Made by a program: the position numbers and the translations under genes. DNA of 13,869 nt from Arenicella sp. (GTDB taxonomy: Bacteria; Pseudomonadota; Gammaproteobacteria; Arenicellales; Arenicellaceae). The stretch lies in contig JALZWI010000101.1 in the NCBI GenBank assembly GCA_023299895.1, forward strand, positions 1 through 13,869. The letters are read 5' to 3'. This document shows positions 7,267 to 13,762 of the stretch, in pieces (position 1 is the first letter of the stretch; each line of letters opens with the position of its first letter). The notes beneath the pieces were generated by a model. The model did not search any database and had not been told where the DNA came from. It saw only the letters and a program-made list of their open reading frames with translations.

Positions 7267-7525
7267 GCTTTTATCTTGGACCAAAGAAGGTTGGTCTGAC
7301 TATGTATATTGGCAAACTCAGGATAGAAAGACATTAAAGCGAATCAATAAACTGATCTTGGACTCTCAAAAATCTCATTTTTCAGGGCTAGGTAAACCCG
7401 AGCCTCTGCAAGAAAACCTTTCTGGTTTTTGGTCGCGAAGAATTGATGATAGTAATAGGTTAGTCTACGCAGTGGACGACAATCAAATCACAATTATTGC
7501 TTGTCGTTATCACTATGGAAAATAA
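7259..7525 (+). CDS. yoeB: YoeB-family mRNA interferase toxin
   Basis: YoeB is a ribosome-dependent endoribonuclease that cuts mRNA in the A site and stops translation. The 88-residue protein aligns along its length with E. coli YoeB (84 residues), including YVYWQTQDRKTLKRIN, GKPEPLQENLSGFWSRRI, RLVYAV and CRYHY. The catalytic set equivalent to Glu46, Arg65, His83 and Tyr84 is intact as Glu48, Arg67, His85 and Tyr86, so the toxin should be active. The ATG at 7259 lies within the end of the antitoxin frame. Similar toxin-antitoxin pairs are frequent in chromosomal integron cassettes, where they stabilise arrays. Confidence 0.95.
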   Translation: MIELLSWTKEGWSDYVYWQTQDRKTLKRINKLILDSQKSHFSGLGKPEPLQENLSGFWSRRIDDSNRLVYAVDDNQITIIACRYHYGK

Positions 7526-7528
7526 TTT

Positions 7529-7587
7529 AACAAGGCCAAAAATTTTCGGACAGGCCATTGCATGTCAATGATAACGGAGTTATGAGT
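7529..7587 (+). other. Possible degenerate attC-like sequence after yoeB
   Basis: The toxin gene is followed at once by ATTTAACAAGGCC, which fits the left core RYYYAAC and the usual flank of many attC sites. A short hairpin CATTG-CATGT-CAATG (7558-7572) follows, then ATAAC-GGA-GTTAT. The right side ends GGAGTTATG rather than GTTRRRY, and the arms are unequal, so this is a weak candidate or a degraded site. Confidence 0.25.
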
Positions 7588-7595
7588 ATTAAAAA

Positions 7596-7790
7596 ATGAA
7601 GAATCTATTTAGTCAAAAAACTATTTCATTAATATCGTTATTTTGTATTGTTTTTGGGCTGATGGGCATGGCAATAGATTCTGGTTTTTCTGCAAATATT
7701 TTTATGTTCGGTATATTGCTCTTATTGGTTTTAATAATATGGAAGCTGTGGCTGATAAATAAAGGCAAAGAAAAATGGGGTGTTTACTAA
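7596..7790 (+). CDS. Small two-helix membrane protein, unknown function
   Basis: The 64-residue product has hydrophobic helices at about residues 9-30 and 33-54, with a Lys-rich N-terminus and a basic C-terminal tail (NKGKEKWGVY). No family was recognised. A five-codon mini-ORF (MSIKK, ATG at 7582) ends in TGA overlapping this ATG, and GGAG lies upstream of it, so translation might be coupled through it. It ends one base before the next ATG, suggesting a two-gene unit with the following membrane protein. Confidence 0.55.
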   Translation: MKNLFSQKTISLISLFCIVFGLMGMAIDSGFSANIFMFGILLLLVLIIWKLWLINKGKEKWGVY

Positions 7791-7791
7791 T

Positions 7792-8235
7792 ATGTTTGGA
7801 AAATTTAGGTGTCGCTCACAGCATACAAATTCAAAACTACCACTCACTGCATTTGTTCGGACCGGCAGGCAACGCACACTCCTTTGCTTTGTAGTGGCAA
7901 GATTGAAAAGTTATCTGGCATACTTATTAATTCCAGCAATTCCATACTTGCTGATGATTTATAGCCCTGAAACAGTAGACCCTATATTCCAGTATTTAGC
8001 ATATGGGAAAGGCCATAAGTTTGTTTGGGTTGTTATGTTTTATATTTTTTCAGTGAGTATGTATTTTGGTATTGTTGCTGATGCGAAAGTTCGTGAGGCT
8101 AAAATTAAACTGATTGATTTTACAAAATGGTACTTAGTTGGAGTTACTGTTTTAGCGTTAATTTATATATTGGGGGGGTACGAAGCTAAATTTAAGAAGA
8201 TACATTCTTTAAAAAAAGGATTCAGTTCTCACTGA
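7792..8235 (+). CDS. Hypothetical membrane protein, start uncertain
   Basis: From the ATG at 7792 the product has 147 residues; a GTG at 7780 would add four. About 35 basic, low-hydrophobicity residues come first, then three hydrophobic segments (about YLAYLLIPAIPYLLMIY, FVWVVMFYIFSVSMYFGIV and WYLVGVTVLALIYILGG), and a Lys-rich end. No family was recognised. The N-terminal part is encoded by DNA (about 7800-7900) that looks unlike coding sequence and contains an imperfect palindrome with CCACT/AGTGG arms. A shorter start in frame, such as the GTG or TTG near 7890-7905, may be the true one. Confidence 0.5.
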   Translation: MFGKFRCRSQHTNSKLPLTAFVRTGRQRTLLCFVVARLKSYLAYLLIPAIPYLLMIYSPETVDPIFQYLAYGKGHKFVWVVMFYIFSVSMYFGIVADAKVREAKIKLIDFTKWYLVGVTVLALIYILGGYEAKFKKIHSLKKGFSSH

Positions 8236-8300
8236 GTTCATTCCGCGCAAAAGCGTGCGTGTACTGATGCTACTTTGCCATTTTACTAAACACCGGTTTG
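8236..8300. other. Intergenic gap ending the accessory stretch
   Basis: The 65-bp gap between the membrane-protein gene and the convergent hemW contains TTCATTCCGCG, which matches CTCATTTCGCG of the attC-like element at 6827-6933 at 9 of 11 positions. Toward its end it has ACACCGGTTTGTTAA, loosely like an attC right end. No clear terminator is visible. It may be the remains of another cassette junction. Confidence 0.2.
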
Positions 8301-9449
8301 TTAATTTACTGTGGGTAGATAATCCTCTAGCATCTGGTTGAGTATTTGCTTGCCGCGCTCAGTTGGCACAATTTTCGAGTCTTGATTGGTAATTAAGCCG
8401 AATTTGCTATGCCGATCTAATAAAGGCTGAATTTCCTGAGCTGCTAGCCCTGTCCTTTGACTAAACATACTCAGATCAAAACCAGCGTTAAGGCGCAATG
8501 CATTCATCATAAATTCAAATGCTAATTGATCGTTAGCCACGGCATTACAATCACCAAGCTTGTTATCTTTTGCTAGATAGGTGCTTGGGTGTTTGATTTT
8601 CCAGTATCGATTGATCGACCCATTATTATCGGTGATTTTGCCATGCGCGCCTGCGCCGATTGCGAGATAGTCACCAAACTGCCAATAGTTTAAATTGTGT
8701 CGGCATTGCCTATTGGGTTTTGAGTATGCTGAGACTTCGTATTGCTGAAAATTGTTGCACGAGAGCTCAGTCTGAATTGTGGTTTGCATCTCCCATAGGG
8801 CGTCGTCATCAGGGGTAATCGGAGGGTTATGATGGAACAGGGTATTGGGTTCAATGGTGAGTTGATAGCAAGAAAGATGCGTTGCGTCCAATTCAATTGC
8901 CTGTCGTACATCGGCTAGGCTTTGCTCAATAGTTTGTTCAGGTAGGCCGAACATTAAATCGAGATTAAAGTTGTCGAAGTTTGCTTCGCGCGCATAACGC
9001 GCAGCATTCAAAGCATCATGAGTATTATGCACACGACCAAGCGCCGTTAAATGTTGCGCGTTAAAACTTTGAATGCCGATTGATAAGCGGTTAATGCCTG
9101 CTTGGCGAAAGCCTTTGAATTTATTTACTTCGCTACTACCAGGGTTTGCCTCAAGGGTGATTTCAATATCGTCAGTAAAGTGGCAGTGTTCTTGAAGTTC
9201 GCTTAAGAGACGATCAAAACTTTCTGGGCTGAAGAGTGACGGTGTGCCACCGCCAATGAAAATGGATTGAATCTTGCGATCTTGTAGATCAACCTCATAC
9301 GTTTTTAGGTCGGTTTTAAAGTCATCAATAAGTGTGGTGATATAGGCGTATTGGTCAACTTCTGTTTTTGATAAGTGTGAATTGAAATCACAATAGGGGC
9401 ATTTTTTTTCACACCAAGGAATGTGGATGTAGAGACTGAGGGGTATCAT
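8301..9449 (-). CDS. hemW: Heme chaperone HemW (radical SAM, HemN-like)
   Basis: HemW is a radical SAM protein that binds heme and delivers it to client proteins; it is often misnamed coproporphyrinogen III oxidase. The 382-residue length is typical of HemW and shorter than HemN. Near the N-terminus IHIPWCEKKCPYCDFNSH carries Cys13, Cys17 and Cys20 of the CX3CX2C 4Fe-4S site. The SAM-contacting FIGGGTPSLF is at about 65-74, ITLEANPGS follows, then RLSIGIQSFNAQHLTALGR. The C-terminal HemN_C domain includes the YLAIGAGAHG region. The fourth cysteine that follows CX2C in true HemN (CX3CX2CXC) is replaced by Phe here, as in HemW. The gene stands alone on the minus strand, with the accessory stretch at its 3' end. 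Confidence 0.95.
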   Translation of the reverse strand: MIPLSLYIHIPWCEKKCPYCDFNSHLSKTEVDQYAYITTLIDDFKTDLKTYEVDLQDRKIQSIFIGGGTPSLFSPESFDRLLSELQEHCHFTDDIEITLEANPGSSEVNKFKGFRQAGINRLSIGIQSFNAQHLTALGRVHNTHDALNAARYAREANFDNFNLDLMFGLPEQTIEQSLADVRQAIELDATHLSCYQLTIEPNTLFHHNPPITPDDDALWEMQTTIQTELSCNNFQQYEVSAYSKPNRQCRHNLNYWQFGDYLAIGAGAHGKITDNNGSINRYWKIKHPSTYLAKDNKLGDCNAVANDQLAFEFMMNALRLNAGFDLSMFSQRTGLAAQEIQPLLDRHSKFGLITNQDSKIVPTERGKQILNQMLEDYLPTVN

Positions 9450-9577
9450 GGATTGGATTCTCGCACGTGTATCAGTTTATAGAAAGTAAGCATGACGAAT
9501 TGCGTGATAAAGCACTTGAATCCAAGTTGCCTAGGTATTATCGTGCAGTTTCATTTTAATCAGTAAGCTACCGAACA

Positions 9578-10195
9578 ATGAATATTATTTGCCTGGATTT
9601 AGAAGGGGTTTTGATCCCGGAAATATGGATCAATTTTGCCGACAAAGTTGGCGTAAAAGAATTACGCGCAACCACACGAGACATTCCAGATTATGATGAG
9701 CTCATGAAGTTTCGTCTTGATCTTTGTAGCAAGCATGGTTTTCGTATTCAAGATATCCAAGAAGTGATTGATACGTTGTCGCCGATGGATGGCGCAAAAG
9801 AATTCGCGGACCAACTGCGTGCTGATTATCAGTTGATTATCTTGTCGGATACTTTTCAAGAGTTCGCTAAGCCAATGATGCGTCAGTTGGACTGGCCAAC
9901 CATTTTCTGCCATGAACTTATTATTGATGAACAAGGCAATATTAATAACTATAAATTACGTAAAGCGGATCACAAGCGTGAAACGGTAAAACGATTGCAT
10001 GAACTGAATTTTAAAGTCGTAGCCGCAGGTGATTCATACAATGACACCACCATGTTAGGTGAAGCGGAGCAAGGCATTTTGTTTTGCCCACCACAAAATG
10101 TGATTGATGAATTTCCACAGTTTCCGGTAGCGACAAGTTACAGCCAACTTCGTAGTGAGATTGATTCGGCGATGGCCATAATTGAGAAAGGCTGA
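9578..10195 (+). CDS. thrH: ThrH: phosphoserine phosphatase / homoserine phosphotransferase
   Basis: ThrH is a cytoplasmic HAD enzyme first described in Pseudomonas. It hydrolyses phosphoserine and can transfer its phosphate to homoserine, linking serine and threonine synthesis. The 205-residue length and sequence match closely: CLDLEGVLIPEIWINFA with Asp7 and Glu9 in the catalytic position (DxE instead of DxD, as in ThrH), TTRDIPDYDELM, ILSDTFQEF (motif II), and AAGDSYNDTTMLGEA (motif IV). It is the first gene of a probable three-gene plus-strand unit, 32 bases ahead of the NYN gene. Its ribosome binding site is weak. Confidence 0.94.
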   Translation: MNIICLDLEGVLIPEIWINFADKVGVKELRATTRDIPDYDELMKFRLDLCSKHGFRIQDIQEVIDTLSPMDGAKEFADQLRADYQLIILSDTFQEFAKPMMRQLDWPTIFCHELIIDEQGNINNYKLRKADHKRETVKRLHELNFKVVAAGDSYNDTTMLGEAEQGILFCPPQNVIDEFPQFPVATSYSQLRSEIDSAMAIIEKG

Positions 10196-10227
10196 GATAT
10201 GGACATGCTAGTGTTTTCACCAGAACA

Positions 10228-10713
10228 GTGAAACAAGCCAAGCGCGTTGCTGTTTTTGTCGATGTACAAAACATCTATTACACCACTAAGCAGGCTTTTG
10301 GGCGCTCTTTTGATTATCGTAAATTTTGGCAAGACCTAGAATTTTATGGTGAGATCGTCATAGCGAATGCTTATGCAATAGAACGCAATATCGAAAGCCA
10401 GCAACGTTTTCAGACTGCGCTAAGGGCGATTGGTTTTGAGGTGAAATTAAAGCCGTATATACAGCGCAGCGATGGTACGTCAAAAGGCGACTGGGATGTC
10501 GGTATAACCTTAGACATAGTGGACGCTGCGTCTGAGGTGGACCTTGTAGTATTACTTTCTGGTGATGGCGACTTCAGTTTATTGCTGGAAAAAATTCGTA
10601 AAGATAATGACGTTAAAACGCATGTTTACGGCGTTAAAAAACTAACTGCCCAAGGCCTGATTAATAGTTCTGACAAATTTACCGCGATTGATACCCAATT
10701 CTTGCAAAAATAG
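10228..10713 (+). CDS. NYN-domain (LabA/DUF88-like) putative ribonuclease
   Basis: The 161-residue protein is a stand-alone NYN domain, a PIN-like fold with a metal-dependent nuclease centre. Characteristic segments are VAVFVDVQNIYYT (Asp12 and Asn15), KGDWDVGITLDIV (Asp88 and Asp90) and VVLLSGDGDFSLLLEKI (Asp113 and Asp115), followed by VKTHVYGVKK. The conserved acidic residues are intact, so nuclease activity on RNA is plausible, but the substrate is unknown. A GTG at 10228 is the best start since it directly precedes the conserved strand; the frame is open upstream but has no better start codon there. It sits 32 bases after thrH and 30 bases before rluA, so it probably shares their transcript. 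Confidence 0.85.
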   Translation: MKQAKRVAVFVDVQNIYYTTKQAFGRSFDYRKFWQDLEFYGEIVIANAYAIERNIESQQRFQTALRAIGFEVKLKPYIQRSDGTSKGDWDVGITLDIVDAASEVDLVVLLSGDGDFSLLLEKIRKDNDVKTHVYGVKKLTAQGLINSSDKFTAIDTQFLQK

Positions 10714-10743
10714 TTCTTATAAAAATAAGGTTTTCATAAAAAG

Positions 10744-11427
10744 ATGTCTGACGATTTTATCGCGCCGCTGTGTCACGAAGAAATAGAAATTATTTTCCAA
10801 GACGATGATTTGTTAATCATAAATAAACCTTCAGGATTATTGAGCTTGTCGGGCAAAAACCCGCTCAATAAAGATTCTGTACACCATCGCTTAGTTCAGG
10901 ATTTTCCAACCGCGACAATGGTTCACAGACTCGATTTTGGAACGTCTGGTTTGATGGTGTTAGCCTTAAATAAACGAGCTAATGGCGGGCTAACAAAACA
11001 GTTCCAACTCAGAATAGTTGAAAAAAACTATACGGCTATTTTATATGGCAATGTACAGGGCGATATAAGCAATGATCGTGGCGAGATTAATGTGCCAATT
11101 GCCAGAGCGGATTTTCCGTATCAAAAAATTTGCCGACAAACGGGTAAGAGAGCGGTAAGCCAGTATCAAGTGCTTGAGCGCTTAGCTAACAGCACGCGAG
11201 TTATGTTTACACCAATCACTGGCCGCACTCATCAATTAAGGGTTCATAGTCTAGCCATTGGGCATCCAATACTTGGTTGTGATTTGTATGGATTAACAAT
11301 TGGTGGAACCCCTACAGTTGAGATGGCTAAGCGTTTGATGTTACACGCCACCAGCTTATCTTTTAATCATCCGATAGACCCGGTAGGTGGAGAGCGACTT
11401 GAGTTTGAGTCCGTTTGCCCGTTTTAG
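10744..11427 (+). CDS. rluA: RluA-family pseudouridine synthase, likely RluA (23S rRNA U746 / tRNA U32)
   Basis: RluA isomerises uridine to pseudouridine at 23S rRNA position 746 and at position 32 of several tRNAs. The 227-residue protein resembles E. coli RluA (219 residues) across its length: INKPSGLLSLSGKNP, DSVHHRL, MVHRLDFGTSG with catalytic Asp64, YQKICRQTGKRAVSQYQVLE, and RVMFTPITGRTHQLRVHSLAIGHPILG. There is no N-terminal S4 domain, which argues against RluC or RluD. An inserted GLTIGGTP near residue 182 differs from E. coli. TruC or another short RluA-type enzyme is the main alternative. The gene ends 38 bases from the convergent kinase gene. Confidence 0.88.
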   Translation: MSDDFIAPLCHEEIEIIFQDDDLLIINKPSGLLSLSGKNPLNKDSVHHRLVQDFPTATMVHRLDFGTSGLMVLALNKRANGGLTKQFQLRIVEKNYTAILYGNVQGDISNDRGEINVPIARADFPYQKICRQTGKRAVSQYQVLERLANSTRVMFTPITGRTHQLRVHSLAIGHPILGCDLYGLTIGGTPTVEMAKRLMLHATSLSFNHPIDPVGGERLEFESVCPF

Positions 11428-11465
11428 TTGATGATTTAAAGAGTTTTTAACTATTGAAAGAAGCG

Positions 11466-12317
11466 TTAACTATCGGCTTCGCGCAAGCGCTCTAGACGCT
11501 CTTCCTCTTCTTTGAAAGCGGCTTTAATTTCCAGCATTACCGCGTCTACATCGGCTGGGCGAGTATCAATTTTGACAATCCCTGTTAGTTTGGTTGTGGG
11601 TGTTAGTTCACCTTCTTCATACAAAGTCCAAATCTCTTTAGCGTATTGGCAGCCGATTAACTCTGGTGCAAACTGACCATAATAGTTAGTCATATTAAGA
11701 ACATCTCGCTCGAGCATCGTTTTGGCATTGTTATTGCCCGCGGCATTCACCGCTTGCGGCAGGTCAATAATGACTGGCCCATGCTCATCGACCAACACAT
11801 TGAATTCTGATAAATCGCCATGGATCAAACCTGCACATAACATGCGAATGACATCTTGCATAACCACTGCATGATCGTGTCGTGCTTGTTCTGGGCTTAA
11901 AATGACATCATTGAGTCTTGGTGCGACGTAACCATCTTGATCCATGATCAGCTCCATCAATAACACACCACTGAAACACCCATAAGGCTCAGGGACACGC
12001 ACGCCTGCATGCGCTAATGTATATAAAGCATCCACCTCAGCACTTTGCCAAATCTCTTCTTGCTGATCACGTCCGAATTTAGAGCCTTTTCCCATCGCAC
12101 GAGCACGTCGACTATTGCGTACTTTACGCCCCTCTTGATACTGCGCAGCTTTTTTAAAACTACGTTTGGCGGCTTCTTTATAGACTTTGGCGCAGCGAAC
12201 ATCATCACCACAGCGCACGGTGTAAACCGTTGCCTCCTTGCCGCTCATTAGCTGACTGAGCACTTCGTCGATTATGCCATCTTCAATAAGAGGCAGTAGT
12301 CTTTTGGGTATTTTCAT
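11466..12317 (-). CDS. RIO-type serine/threonine protein kinase
   Basis: The 283-residue cytoplasmic protein has the RIO kinase core: SGKEATVY (25-32) as the reduced glycine loop, Lys44 in CAKVYK as the ATP lysine, the RIO-specific flexible loop rich in Arg/Lys (about 50-84), the catalytic HGDLSEFN with Asp168 and Asn173, and the metal-binding Asp185 in IDLPQA. A Glu/Arg-rich C-terminal helix follows (about 262-283). RIO1-type kinases act in ribosome maturation in eukaryotes and archaea; the role of these bacterial members, found in gammaproteobacteria such as Pseudomonas, is not settled. It lies downstream of hslR on the same strand, separated by 116 bases. Confidence 0.92.
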   Translation of the reverse strand: MKIPKRLLPLIEDGIIDEVLSQLMSGKEATVYTVRCGDDVRCAKVYKEAAKRSFKKAAQYQEGRKVRNSRRARAMGKGSKFGRDQQEEIWQSAEVDALYTLAHAGVRVPEPYGCFSGVLLMELIMDQDGYVAPRLNDVILSPEQARHDHAVVMQDVIRMLCAGLIHGDLSEFNVLVDEHGPVIIDLPQAVNAAGNNNAKTMLERDVLNMTNYYGQFAPELIGCQYAKEIWTLYEEGELTPTTKLTGIVKIDTRPADVDAVMLEIKAAFKEEEERLERLREADS

Positions 12318-12433
12318 GATGGCTTATCGATTTAATATAATTAGCGACAGTCGCCTCTTTTTGTTTGTCGCAGTAGGCTTTTTTTCTAGTGAGTGAATTC
12401 TACCGCATAGGAGCTTAAATGCGTGCTAATGAA
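12318..12433 (-). promoter_or_regulatory. Upstream region of RIO kinase with short inverted repeat
   Basis: The gap between hslR and the kinase gene holds a perfect inverted repeat GCGAC-A-GTCGC (12344-12354) about 27 bases before the kinase start, next to an AT-rich TATATT-like -10 candidate. It could be an operator. No -35 hexamer or hslR terminator was convincing. Confidence 0.25.
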
Positions 12434-12826
12434 TTAGTCACCGCGCTTTAATTGACGATTAGTTCTAACCCCGCGTTTATCTGGTTTGCGTCTATCAATG
12501 GCAATTTTGGGTTGGCTGGCGAGTTGCTGTTTTAAGGCATCCTTATTTGTTAAGCTTAGATCTGTTTCTTTGTAGAGCGTTCTGGCAATAGTTGCGGAGC
12601 CTCTTTGAGTGATGATTTCTAATACTTGAACTTCAGTTTCATAGATGCCTTTTTTGACAATCAATAAGTCTCCTTGTTTGACAGTAGCGGCTGGTTTTGT
12701 GCGTTGCCCATTGATTAATATTTGCCCATTTTTAACAGCTTTGACTGCTAGAGGGCGAGTTTTGTAAAACCGCGAGGCCCATAACCATTTATCGATCCGA
12801 CAATTTTCGAGTCGATTCTCATCCAT
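12434..12826 (-). CDS. hslR: Heat-shock protein 15 (S4-domain RNA-binding protein)
   Basis: Hsp15 binds free 50S subunits carrying a stalled nascent peptide on peptidyl-tRNA and helps recycle them. The 130-residue protein starts with an S4 domain, RIDKWLWASRFYKTRPLAVKAVKNGQILINGQRTKPAATVKQGD shown in its first part (RIDKWLWASRFYKTR), followed by a basic C-terminal tail (KIAIDRRKPDKRG, RQLKRGD) that is typical of the family and suited to RNA binding. The length matches E. coli HslR (133). It diverges from the outer-membrane gene over 234 bases of very AT-rich DNA. Confidence 0.92.
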   Translation of the reverse strand: MDENRLENCRIDKWLWASRFYKTRPLAVKAVKNGQILINGQRTKPAATVKQGDLLIVKKGIYETEVQVLEIITQRGSATIARTLYKETDLSLTNKDALKQQLASQPKIAIDRRKPDKRGVRTNRQLKRGD

Positions 12827-13060
12827 TGTTAATACTATTTTTTGTAAATATCATTGTTTAAAGGTGTTTAAATTGAAAAAAAACATTAAATTTACTAAAA
12901 AAAAGTAAATAGCCACAAATTTGACATAATTTGAGTCTATAATATTTTGTAATAAAACTATCAATTAAATCAAAGCTCTAGTAGCTAAAAGCTAATACGA
13001 CTTAGAAAGCATTTCTATAAATTAGAAAGTGTCATTATAAAGAGATTAACAGTTATTCAA
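12827..13060. promoter_or_regulatory. AT-rich divergent regulatory region hslR / outer-membrane gene
   Basis: This 234-bp spacer contains several ordered elements. TGTTTAAA occurs twice with 10-bp spacing (12855-12862, 12865-12872). ATTTACT and AGTAAAT form a perfect 7-bp inverted repeat around seven A residues (12890-12910). AATTTGA occurs twice with 10-bp spacing (12918-12924, 12928-12934). A TATAAT lies at 12938-12943, reading toward the outer-membrane gene, and TTAGAAAG is repeated near 13003 and 13022. TTGACA at 12921 is only 11 bases from TATAAT, too close for a normal sigma70 promoter, so the -35 is unclear. The leader before the ATG at 13061 would exceed 100 nt. Confidence 0.45.
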
Positions 13061-13723
13061 ATGAAACATTATTATAAACATGTGTATAAGTTCCTAGTCT
13101 GCGTTAGTGCAGTGCTAGTTTCTATGTCATTTGTTTCGAATGTTTCGGCTGATGATGATGTATCTAAATTAAAGCCTAGCTTAATGTGGTTATCGGATGA
13201 TGTTAGTATTTCGGCTTTTGATGATAGTCAATATGAATCATTTCTCGGTAAAGGCGAATTCTGGGGAAATAAATGGGGAGTGAGTGCCAAACTACTTCAA
13301 AATGATAAGGATGATGTGTTTGGTTTGCCAGAAGATAGTCAGTTCTTCAACTTAGATATCAAACGCCGTTTTGGTAGTCGTGATAAATCTAATTTTGAAT
13401 TAGGTTTGGGATGGCAAGAGCTTAATATTGATTCGATCTTAGAAGCGAGTGGCCCGCGTGTATCACTGTCGGGGACATTAAATGTATTTTCTTCGTTTCA
13501 AGTCTATGGCTTGACCACATACCTTCCAGAATTAGCAGACGAGTTAGAAAACAATGATGGCAGCGCTTATGAATTAGAAGCGGGTGTGTTGTATTCACCA
13601 ATACCCAGTTTTTCGTTTAGGGCTGGTTACCGTCACTTTTCATTAGATATTGAAGAAAACTCTGGTATAGAAGAACTTGGTTCAACGTCAGGTTTTCTGT
13701 TAGGTACCGACTGGAGTTGGTAA
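13061..13723 (+). CDS. Exported protein, probable small beta-barrel outer-membrane protein
   Basis: The 220-residue product has a clear signal peptide (basic KHYYKHVYK, hydrophobic core, cleavage likely after SNVSA at residue 30). The mature part alternates polar and hydrophobic residues in short strands with Gly/aromatic turns, for example FELGLGWQELNI, FQVYGLTTYLP, YELEAGVLYSP and FSFRAGYRHFSLDI. It ends in aromatic Trp (TDWSW), as expected for BAM-inserted barrels, and the size fits an eight-stranded barrel. Acidic loops (DDDVSK, NDKDD, ELADELENND) probably face outside. YfaZ-like or OmpW/OmpA-like barrels are possible relatives, but no family was confidently recognised. No function can be assigned. 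Confidence 0.72.
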   Translation: MKHYYKHVYKFLVCVSAVLVSMSFVSNVSADDDVSKLKPSLMWLSDDVSISAFDDSQYESFLGKGEFWGNKWGVSAKLLQNDKDDVFGLPEDSQFFNLDIKRRFGSRDKSNFELGLGWQELNIDSILEASGPRVSLSGTLNVFSSFQVYGLTTYLPELADELENNDGSAYELEAGVLYSPIPSFSFRAGYRHFSLDIEENSGIEELGSTSGFLLGTDWSW

Positions 13724-13762
13724 TGCTTTTTATGCGTGCGCGTTTAGCGAACTTTCTATTGA

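Noticed and set aside
8301..9449. Coproporphyrinogen III dehydrogenase HemN
   Set aside because: The protein is too short and lacks the extra cysteine of the HemN CX3CX2CXC motif; the sequence fits HemW.
10011..10332. Minus-strand ORFs opposite thrH and the NYN gene
   Set aside because: They are shadows of two well-supported genes and lack starts with ribosome binding sites or recognisable motifs.
11428..11465. Bidirectional terminator between rluA and the RIO kinase gene
   Set aside because: The 38-base gap is AT-rich but shows no stable GC-rich hairpin followed by a T tract on either strand.
12045..12251. Plus-strand ORF opposite the RIO kinase gene
   Set aside because: It lies wholly inside a strongly conserved kinase gene, including its catalytic-loop-adjacent region, and shows no domain of its own.
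12921..12943. Strong sigma70 promoter from TTGACA plus TATAAT
   Set aside because: The spacer is only 11 bases, well below the 15-19 needed; only the TATAAT is kept as a candidate -10.
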